Source: Methanobacteriota archaeon
Lineage (GTDB): Archaea; Thermoplasmatota; Thermoplasmata; RBG-16-68-12
NCBI GenBank assembly: GCA_005878325.1
Contig: VBMR01000053.1
Span: 1-6,296, forward strand
DNA: 6,296 nt
Reading direction: 5' to 3'
Position numbers and translations under genes: made by a program. How positions within the stretch are numbered: the first letter of the stretch is position 1; each line of letters begins with the position of its first letter. Under the pieces are notes generated by a model. It saw only the letters and a list, made by a program, of their open reading frames with translations, was not told where the DNA came from and searched no databases. Shown here one piece after another: positions 1 through 5,494 of this stretch.

Positions 1-1319
1 AGGTGGAGCGGGCGCGGGCCGCATTCCGGTCTTGGTCGCGCCTCGATCCGGAGGACCGGGCCGTGTACCTGCAGCACATCGCGGAGGTCCTGCGGAAACA
101 CAAGGCCTCCTTCGCGGAGACGATGACCTTGGAGATGGGAAAAGTCATCCGCGAGTCGATCGCGGAGGTCGAGAAATGCGCCTGGGCCGCGGACTACTTT
201 GGCTCGAGTGGCCCGAAGCTCCTGGAGCCGGAGGTCGTCGCGACGGACGCGACTCGCTCCTACGTCGCGTTCCACCCCCGCGGCGTGCTGGGTTCCATCA
301 TGCCGTGGAACTTCCCCATGTGGCAGATCGTCCGATTCGCGATCCCCGCCCTCCTCGCGGGCAACACAGCGGTCGTCAAGCCCGCGAGCGCGAGCCCCCA
401 GTCCGCGTTGAACCTCGAGGCCGCGTTCGCGGAGGCGGGCCTGCCCGACGACGTGTTCCAGATCGTCCTCGGGGATCGGACCACGGCGACGGCCCTGATC
501 CGTTCGCCGGTCTCCGTCGTCAGCCTGACCGGATCCGTTTCCACGGGGATCGCGGTGGCCCGCGAAGCGTCGAAGGATCTCAAGAAGGTCGTCCTGGAGC
601 TCGGCGGCTCCGACCCGTTCATCGTCGCCGAGGACGCGGACCTGGACGCGGCCGCGAAGGGGGCGGTGGCCGGACGATTCGTGAACACCGGACAATCGTG
701 CATCGCGGCGAAGCGTTTCTTCGTCGTCGACTCCGTCGCGGAGGACTTCATCGAGAAGTTCGCCGAGAACGTCCGTCGGCTGCGGATCGGCGATCCGCTC
801 GAACCGAGCACGGACATCGGCCCGCTCGTGAACCGAGACCAGCGGGACGAGATCGAGCGGCAGGTCCAGGATGCGGTGCGGAAAGGCGCTCGCGTCGTCG
901 TGGGCGGGAAGCGCCCCAATCGCCCGGGCTGGTACTTCGAACCCACCCTGCTCCGCGACGTGACGAAGTCGATGCGGGTCCTGCGGGAAGAGTCGTTCGG
1001 CCCGGTGGCGCCCGTGACGATCGTGCCCGACCTAGACACCGCGATCCGGGAGGCGAACGATTCGGAGTTCGGGCTCGGCGCCAGCCTGTGGACGCGGGAC
1101 ATCGCCCGGGCGGACGAGCTCGCGAAGCAGGTCGAAGCGGGACTCGTCTTCTTCAACGGCGTGGTGAAATCGGATCCTCGGATGCCGTTCGGCGGCGTGA
1201 AGCACAGCGGAATCGGTCGGGAACTCGGCCGATACGGCCTTCTCGAGATGGTGACGATCAAGACGGTGGAGATTTTCTCGAACGACGGTGCGTCCGGGGC
1301 GACGAAGCAGACCGAGTAA
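1..1319 (+). CDS. NAD(P)-dependent aldehyde dehydrogenase, succinate-semialdehyde dehydrogenase type (5' end cut by window)
   Basis: Oxidises an aldehyde to the acid with NAD(P)+ in the cytoplasm. The closest type I recognise is succinate-semialdehyde dehydrogenase (GabD/Sad-like), which makes succinate. The frame is open from base 3 and gives 438 codons to TAA at 1317-1319. Residue numbers here count the GTG at 3 as 1. That GTG is probably internal, because family members run about 455-460 residues and begin some 20 residues earlier. Visible motifs are PWNFP (101-105), the cofactor lysine K126, the Rossmann-loop GSVSTG (177-182), the general base E199 in LELGG, the catalytic C233 in GQSCIAAKR, and ESFGPV (330-335). 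The end, with NGVVKSDPRMPFGG and SGIGRELG, closely resembles cyanobacterial Sad-type enzymes as I remember them. S129 stands where NAD-specific enzymes carry Glu, which suggests NADP+ use. All key residues are present, so it should be active. The family is sure; the substrate is inferred. Confidence 0.93.
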   Translation, partial: VERARAAFRSWSRLDPEDRAVYLQHIAEVLRKHKASFAETMTLEMGKVIRESIAEVEKCAWAADYFGSSGPKLLEPEVVATDATRSYVAFHPRGVLGSIMPWNFPMWQIVRFAIPALLAGNTAVVKPASASPQSALNLEAAFAEAGLPDDVFQIVLGDRTTATALIRSPVSVVSLTGSVSTGIAVAREASKDLKKVVLELGGSDPFIVAEDADLDAAAKGAVAGRFVNTGQSCIAAKRFFVVDSVAEDFIEKFAENVRRLRIGDPLEPSTDIGPLVNRDQRDEIERQVQDAVRKGARVVVGGKRPNRPGWYFEPTLLRDVTKSMRVLREESFGPVAPVTIVPDLDTAIREANDSEFGLGASLWTRDIARADELAKQVEAGLVFFNGVVKSDPRMPFGGVKHSGIGRELGRYGLLEMVTIKTVEIFSNDGASGATKQTE

Positions 1320-1404
1320 CGGCCCCTGCTCGTTGCGTAACCAAGTTTCCTTTCCGTCACCGAACACGCCGAAACGTTTGATTCCTTGAAATGCATGTCG
1401 CTTC
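1320..1404 (+). promoter_or_regulatory. Intergenic gap with weak candidate promoter for the PKD protein gene
   Basis: This 85-base gap separates the dehydrogenase stop from the next gene. A purine-rich CGAAA (1370-1374) followed by CGTTTGAT (1375-1382) resembles a BRE plus a poor TATA box. It sits about 25-32 bases before the GTG at 1405, the right distance for a leaderless transcript. No Shine-Dalgarno sequence precedes that GTG. A pyrimidine-rich run (tttcctttcc, 1345-1354) might help end the upstream transcript, but there is no hairpin that I can see. The match is weak and would not stand on its own. Confidence 0.25.
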
Positions 1405-2538
1405 GTGAGGGGAACAATCTCTCGATTAGTGCGGCTTTTCCTCGCCGCGACGCTGGTCCTCATGGTGTGCGGAACGTTTCCCACCGCGCGGGCAGAACGC
1501 TGGGGGATCTTGGTGACCCTCGATCCTTCCGCGACGAAGGCATCCCACACGGTGAACTTCACCCTCACCCTTCAGAACACCGGTGACCTCGAGGTCACGA
1601 CTTGTCGAATCGATATCCAATATGCATGGGAAAGCAGCCCGCAAACCGTCACGACCGAAAGCCGGACGATCGCCGTCGGAAAAAATGAGTCGTGGATTGC
1701 CCAAGAGGCGATCCCTCCGCTCACGCCGGGGTCGTATTTGGCCACCGTCACGGTCACGGCGCGGACCTTGCTCGACCAGTCGTGCACTTCGAGTGATTGG
1801 GGTAACGTACACGTGGACATCCTGCCCAACATTCCACCCACGGCCGAATTCACCCATGAACCGTCGACTCCGGCGCCGAACACGGTCGTCAACTTCGTCG
1901 ATGCCTCGATGGATTCCGATGGCGTCGTCACCGGATGGTATTGGGAGTTCGGAGACGCGTCGAATTCGTTCGATCGGAACCCGAGCCACGCGTTCTCCTT
2001 CGCCGGGAGCTACACGGTCGTCCTGATCGTGACCGACAACGATGGTGACACAGATAGGGTGTCCCATCCGGTCCAAGTCCTGTCGAACCTCCCTCCGAAC
2101 GCCCGTTTTTCGTATACTCCCATGAGTTCGAACACGAGCGCCGTGGTAGAATTCTCCGACGGATCGTTCGACACAGACGGATCGGTCGTCAAATGGAATT
2201 GGGACTTCGGTGACGGAACGAATTCCAGCGAACGGAATCCGACGCATCGGTACGAATCGGCGACGATGTACCAGGTCGTGCTGACCGTGACCGACAACGA
2301 CGGGGCGACGAATTCCGTGACGCAGACGGTCCTCATCGGCGCCTCCCCCTTCAGGGACCATCCGAAGTCGACCGGGTTCGGCGTCCTGGAGTGGGGCCTC
2401 ACGGGGGCGGTCGCCGCGGGTCTTTCTCTCGTCGCGGCGATCCTGATCAAACGCAGGATGCGCCCCTCCCGCCAGTGGGGACAGACCCATCAGCCGCAGG
2501 AGCCTCCGGACACGGGTCGGCGTTGGCGGCCGCGATGA
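1405..2538 (+). CDS. Secreted, membrane-anchored protein with two PKD domains
   Basis: Predicted envelope protein of 377 residues. It opens with a Sec signal peptide: basic MRGTISRLVR, hydrophobic core to about 25, likely cleavage after A30 in TARA/ERW. Residues 31-140 form a beta-rich domain I cannot name; it holds C67 and C127, the only cysteines in the mature part, a plausible disulfide. PKD domains follow at about 142-226 (WYWEFGDAS, 178-186) and 228-311 (WNWDFGDGT, 264-272), each ending in a VTDNDG strand. PKD domains are Ig-like folds that usually mediate adhesion or act as spacers. A membrane helix at about 326-348 is followed by KRRMR and a tail rich in Pro, Gln and Arg, so the bulk faces outward. 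Four N-x-S/T sequons occur (N51, N94, N243, N273). GTG 1405 is the first start after the in-frame stop at 1387; GTG 1429 is possible but would shorten the signal peptide. No enzymatic domain is visible. Confidence 0.88.
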   Translation: MRGTISRLVRLFLAATLVLMVCGTFPTARAERWGILVTLDPSATKASHTVNFTLTLQNTGDLEVTTCRIDIQYAWESSPQTVTTESRTIAVGKNESWIAQEAIPPLTPGSYLATVTVTARTLLDQSCTSSDWGNVHVDILPNIPPTAEFTHEPSTPAPNTVVNFVDASMDSDGVVTGWYWEFGDASNSFDRNPSHAFSFAGSYTVVLIVTDNDGDTDRVSHPVQVLSNLPPNARFSYTPMSSNTSAVVEFSDGSFDTDGSVVKWNWDFGDGTNSSERNPTHRYESATMYQVVLTVTDNDGATNSVTQTVLIGASPFRDHPKSTGFGVLEWGLTGAVAAGLSLVAAILIKRRMRPSRQWGQTHQPQEPPDTGRRWRPR

Positions 2539-2626
2539 CGAGTGCGACCGGAGCCAGTTGTGGACGTCGGATTTATAGGACACATCCCGGGTCCTTGGAG
2601 GGGGTTCGTCCTGCAGGGGAGGATCC
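2539..2626 (+). promoter_or_regulatory. Archaeal promoter and Shine-Dalgarno for the large surface protein gene
   Basis: The gap holds a clear TATA box, TTTATA at 2572-2577. Archaeal transcription usually begins about 25 bases downstream of the box, which predicts a start near 2600 and a leader of about 26 bases. A strong Shine-Dalgarno, GGGGAGG at 2616-2622, lies four bases before the ATG at 2627 and decides that start. The BRE side (cgtcgga) is unremarkable. The gene is therefore probably transcribed independently of the PKD gene. Confidence 0.65.
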
Positions 2627-5494
2627 ATGACCGCCTCGTCCGGTTGGGTCGTGTTGCTGGTTGTCTTTGTCTCCACCGCGGCGTTTCAGGGGATTGGCTT
2701 CTTTCCGCGAGCCCCTCCGCTCCCGACGAATGGGATGGAGAGGCCCGCGACCGCGAGCCCATCGGCGACGACCCAAAATCAACCCGATCGAACCTGGACC
2801 CGCTGGATGGGACCCGGCGCCAGTCCGAAGGTTTCGGCGGAAGGCCCCGGGGTCCTCGGAGAGGGCCATTTTTCGCCCCCGCATTACGATTTCGGGTCCG
2901 ATACGAACGGAAATGGGTTGTTCGACTTCCTCGTCGTGAAGGCGAACATCAGCGTCGCCACAGCTGACAATTACACGGTCGACGGCCTCCTGTACCAGTC
3001 CAACTCCAGCCTCTTCCTCTACAACGGAACTTCGACCTTCCTCGTCCCGGGCAACTGGACGATCTCCGTCTTCTATGACGGACCCGCGATCAATACGAGC
3101 GGGGTGGACGGCCCGTATTCGGTGATCCTGAACTTGTGGGACGGATTGCACACCCAGTTGGACGGCGACACCCACACAACCCGGGCGTACCACCATACGG
3201 ACTTCGATCCGGCGCCCGCGGAGTTCACGCCCCCGCACTCCGATGGGGTGATCGATTCGGATCACGACGGACGGTTCAACGTGTTGGATGTCAACGCGAG
3301 CGTGACGGTCAACGTCGCCGGCGAATACTACGTCAACGCCTTGCTGCACGACCTGAACAACACGCTCAACATGTTTTCGTCCATGTTCGTGACGCTCGAC
3401 CCCGGTCGGAGGACGGTCGTGTTGCCGTTCGCCGGCCGCATCCTGAATGCGTCCGGAGTGGACGGTCCGTACTTCATCGAAATGGGACTGTACTCGACCC
3501 CGCAGTTCAACCTTCTCGACGTGGACCAGCACGTCACGCCGGCGTACAACCATCTGCAATTCGAAGCCCCCGCCGTCATCCGATCCTCCTACGCTCCGAC
3601 GGCACCGACGATTGACGGCGGGCTGGCCGCGGGCGAATGGGCGAACGCGCATGTGGAAAACTTGACGGCCATCCCGGGGAATCAAGTGCCCGCCTATCTC
3701 CTCGTGATGAACGACGACAGCTTCCTGTACGTCGCTTATGACGCGATCGGAGACACGAGTTCGAATGCGACCGACTCCGCTGCGATCGCGTTCGATACAG
3801 GCAACGACGCACGGGCCACGACCGGCCACGAGGATGAGTTCGTCCAAGGAGGTCTCGCGCCGAACAACCAAGCCCACTACGTGTTCAGCGGGGGCAACAA
3901 TTGGACCCTCCACGACTCTCCATTCAAGCCCAACCTGCCGAACCAGACGGGGCTCGCGGGCGCTTGGGGCTTCGGGTCGAGCCCGAGGGGAGGCGCCAGC
4001 CACCAAATCTACGAGTTCAAGATTCCCCTCCCGCTCCTGGCGGCGCGGCCCGGAGATACCATCGGGTTTTTCGGCGGGAGCCAGCTCGTACCCGGCGTCT
4101 ACGACGACGCGACCCTCGGATGGAGCACGTGGCCCGACTGGACCGACCGGGCGATCCCGCTCGATACGTACGGCGACCTCACCCTCGCGACCCGCGGCGA
4201 CAGTGTCCCACCGACGATCGAAATCGTATCGCCGACGGAAGGGAACGTCTCGCTGACCGACTCGGTCCTCGTGACGTGGAACGCATCCGACAACGGATCG
4301 GGATTGGACCACTTCGATCTGAGCGTTGACAACAAGTCTGCGATCCAACTCCCCGCGAGCCCGATGTCCTACAGTGTCTCGAGTCTTGCGGACGGCCGGC
4401 ACCGGATCGAGGTGACCGCCTATGACGCCTTCGGCAATCCGAATTCGGCGGCAGTGGATGTCACCGTGGACACGTCCCCGCCCTCGTTGCAAATCACGGC
4501 GCCCCAGGACGGTCATTCCGTCGGCTCGGGGACCGTCGAGGTGACGTGGTTGGCGGCTGACGCGGGCACAGGAATCTCGGGATTCAAAATCCAGGTCGAC
4601 GGAGGATCGGAAGTACAACTCCCCGCCTCTGCCGCGAGCTACACCGTGAACGGATTGAGCGAGGGGGTGCATCAGATCAACCTCGTCGCGTCCGATGCCC
4701 TCGGCCGGTCCCAGCTCAGGTCCTCGTCCTTCACCGTGGATACGACCGCGCCGAGCGTGAGGATCGACGCGCCGTCCGGCGACTTCGTCGGGACAAGCGC
4801 CGTTGCGGTCAGCTGGACCGCGGCGGATGTCGGCTCGGGCCTGGCCGAAGTAGACGTATCGTTGGACCGCGCTGCACCATCCGTCTTGCCTGGGACCGCC
4901 CGGAGCGACACCTTGTCCTCGGTCTCGGACGGTCTGCATACGATTCGGGTGACGGTCATCGATGCCGCGGGCAACACGGCCTCTGCGGAGGTCAGCGTGA
5001 CGATCGACACGGCCCTCCCGGCCCTCACGATCACGGCGCCCGAATCGGGACGCGTGATCCCGTCCGCCGACACGACCCTCTCGTTCACATCGGGCGATGC
5101 GGGGTCGGGGGTCGACCGGATCGAGATCGTCGTGGATAGCGGTTCCGCGGCCCGGCTGGGCGCGACCGATACCTCCTATGCGCTGACGGGGCTGTCTCCG
5201 GGGGACCATCGGGTGGACGTGACCGTTTACGACCGCGCGGGGAACTCCCGGACCGTGACGGTGACGTTCCGCGTGGACACGTCGTTCTTCAGTGCCTCGG
5301 GACCCTTTGGCTACGCCGGAATCGGCGTCGTGGTCGCCTCCCTCGTTGGACTCGTCGTCGCCGCCGTCGCGATCGCGCGCCGACGACGGGGCGGCGAGGC
5401 ATCCCACAGGAGGAATTTGGATTCCGGAGTCACGCACCCGGTCAACATGGCAAGCTTAATAGCCGCGACCTCGGGTTGCCGAATCATTGAGTGA
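2627..5494 (+). CDS. Large mosaic cell-surface protein: Ca2+-loop repeats, CBM9/DOMON-like domain, four Ig-like repeats, C-terminal anchor
   Basis: A 955-residue protein of unknown function, predicted to stand on the outer face of the cell. Residues 1-24 are a signal peptide or N-terminal anchor (hydrophobic 7-20). A low-complexity Pro/Ser/Thr linker follows to about 82. Two related beta-domains lie at 84-189 and 202-308, each with an acidic loop (DTNGNGLFD at 92-100; DSDHDG at 210-215) and a shared SGVDGPY. Residues 323-521 resemble a CBM9/DOMON-like sugar-binding domain, beginning TIDGGLAAGEW and containing IAFDTGNDAR. Four Ig-like repeats of about 90 residues fill 528-886. A membrane helix at about 896-917 ends in RRRR, followed by a 34-residue tail. 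There are 17 N-x-S/T sequons, all before residue 570, and only one cysteine (C951, in the tail). Start is set by the Shine-Dalgarno. I see no protease or glycosidase motif. A binding, adhesion or S-layer-associated role is inferred. Confidence 0.88.
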   Translation: MTASSGWVVLLVVFVSTAAFQGIGFFPRAPPLPTNGMERPATASPSATTQNQPDRTWTRWMGPGASPKVSAEGPGVLGEGHFSPPHYDFGSDTNGNGLFDFLVVKANISVATADNYTVDGLLYQSNSSLFLYNGTSTFLVPGNWTISVFYDGPAINTSGVDGPYSVILNLWDGLHTQLDGDTHTTRAYHHTDFDPAPAEFTPPHSDGVIDSDHDGRFNVLDVNASVTVNVAGEYYVNALLHDLNNTLNMFSSMFVTLDPGRRTVVLPFAGRILNASGVDGPYFIEMGLYSTPQFNLLDVDQHVTPAYNHLQFEAPAVIRSSYAPTAPTIDGGLAAGEWANAHVENLTAIPGNQVPAYLLVMNDDSFLYVAYDAIGDTSSNATDSAAIAFDTGNDARATTGHEDEFVQGGLAPNNQAHYVFSGGNNWTLHDSPFKPNLPNQTGLAGAWGFGSSPRGGASHQIYEFKIPLPLLAARPGDTIGFFGGSQLVPGVYDDATLGWSTWPDWTDRAIPLDTYGDLTLATRGDSVPPTIEIVSPTEGNVSLTDSVLVTWNASDNGSGLDHFDLSVDNKSAIQLPASPMSYSVSSLADGRHRIEVTAYDAFGNPNSAAVDVTVDTSPPSLQITAPQDGHSVGSGTVEVTWLAADAGTGISGFKIQVDGGSEVQLPASAASYTVNGLSEGVHQINLVASDALGRSQLRSSSFTVDTTAPSVRIDAPSGDFVGTSAVAVSWTAADVGSGLAEVDVSLDRAAPSVLPGTARSDTLSSVSDGLHTIRVTVIDAAGNTASAEVSVTIDTALPALTITAPESGRVIPSADTTLSFTSGDAGSGVDRIEIVVDSGSAARLGATDTSYALTGLSPGDHRVDVTVYDRAGNSRTVTVTFRVDTSFFSASGPFGYAGIGVVVASLVGLVVAAVAIARRRRGGEASHRRNLDSGVTHPVNMASLIAATSGCRIIE
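2876..3193 (+). repeat. Ca2+-loop beta-domain, copy 1 (protein repeat)
   Basis: Residues 84-189 of the large surface protein. The copy starts HYDFGSDTNGNGLFD, where D92, N94, N96 and D100 have the spacing of Asp/Asn-rich calcium loops. It continues through alternating hydrophobic strands and the motif NTSGVDGPY (156-164), and ends near DGDTHTTRAY. Six of the protein's sequons lie here. Homology with copy 2 is seen directly in the shared motifs; calcium binding is inferred from the loop pattern. Confidence 0.6.
3230..3550 (+). repeat. Ca2+-loop beta-domain, copy 2 (protein repeat)
   Basis: Residues 202-308 of the large surface protein. It repeats the order seen in copy 1: His-led opening, acidic loop DSDHDGRFNVLD (210-221), strands, NASGVDGPY (274-282), and an ending LDVDQHVTPAY matching LDGDTHTTRAY of copy 1. 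The two copies are diverged across most of their length, so the duplication is not recent. Confidence 0.6.
3593..4189 (+). other. CBM9/DOMON-like domain within the surface protein
   Basis: Residues 323-521. The opening (PTIDGGLAAGEWANA) and the strand pair YLLVMNDDSFLYVAYDA are typical of CBM9/DOMON-like beta-sandwich domains that bind sugars or, in some families, heme. DSAAIAFDTGNDARATTGHEDEF follows the usual acidic, ligand-side segment. The domain closes with EFKIPLPLL and DTYGDLTLA. No heme-ligand pattern is obvious to me, so sugar binding is the likelier guess. The family call rests on remembered patterns, not on a profile search. Confidence 0.55.
4208..4477 (+). repeat. Ig-like repeat 1 of 4
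   Basis: Residues 528-617 of the surface protein. Pattern: PPTIEIVSP, VTWNASDNGSGL, QLPASPMSYSV, DGRHRIEVTAYDAFGN, DVTVDTS. The D-x-GSG turn and the final VDTS/T are shared by all four copies. This is the only Ig-like copy that carries sequons (N540, N552, N556, N569). Confidence 0.8.
4478..4744 (+). repeat. Ig-like repeat 2 of 4
   Basis: Residues 618-706. Pattern: PPSLQITAP, VTWLAADAGTGI, QLPASAASYTV, VHQINLVASDALGR, FTVDTT. It is closest to repeat 1 by eye, sharing QLPAS followed by SY and a similar strand. No sequons. Confidence 0.8.
4745..5017 (+). repeat. Ig-like repeat 3 of 4
   Basis: Residues 707-797. Pattern: APSVRIDAP, VSWTAADVGSGL, DGLHTIRVTVIDAAGN, VTIDTA. It differs from repeats 1 and 2 in the middle strand (VLPGTARSDTL). 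No sequons. Confidence 0.8.
5018..5284 (+). repeat. Ig-like repeat 4 of 4
   Basis: Residues 798-886. Pattern: PALTITAPESG, LSFTSGDAGSGV, GDHRVDVTVYDRAGN, FRVDTS. The conserved Trp of the second strand is replaced by Phe. It is followed within ten residues by the membrane helix, so it is the membrane-proximal copy. Confidence 0.8.
5453..5462 (+). promoter_or_regulatory. Candidate TATA box for the YcaQ-family gene, inside the upstream coding tail
   Basis: AGCTTAATAG is a local AT-rich island in GC-rich sequence. It lies 25-34 bases before the TTG at 5487, which is where an archaeal TATA box should be if transcription begins at that codon. No Shine-Dalgarno precedes the TTG, which fits a leaderless message. 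The box overlaps codons 943-946 of the surface protein. Confidence 0.4.

Noticed and set aside
1343..1360. Pyrimidine-rich run as a terminator for the dehydrogenase gene
   Set aside because: It is interrupted by C residues and lacks a hairpin; too weak to list as a terminator.
32..1381. 449-residue + frame overlapping the dehydrogenase, and the 385-residue - frame at 260-1417
   Set aside because: Both overlap intact dehydrogenase motifs in the true frame. The products are Arg/Gly/Pro- or Arg/Ser/Thr-rich and show no family features; they are shadows of high GC.
1456..1473. Possible lipobox at C22 (LMVCG) in the PKD protein signal peptide
   Set aside because: The residue before Cys is Val rather than Gly, Ala or Ser, and a good signal peptidase I site (TARA/ERW) follows at residue 30.
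1386..1586. Short + frame with ATG codons just upstream of the PKD gene start
   Set aside because: It has no signal peptide or family features and lies in a different frame from the signal peptide that begins at GTG 1405.
1426..2676. 416-residue open frame on the - strand opposite the PKD gene
   Set aside because: Same codon-register effect as above; no domain or signal, Arg-rich composition, and the sense frame carries clear PKD motifs.
2573..5437. 954-residue open frame on the - strand opposite the large surface protein gene
   Set aside because: Its codons are in exact register with the sense codons. Stops there would need sense TTA, CTA or TCA codons, which are scarce in this GC-rich gene. 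The product is Arg/Gly/Asp/His/Val-rich with no recognisable domain, while the sense frame has a signal peptide, repeats and an anchor.
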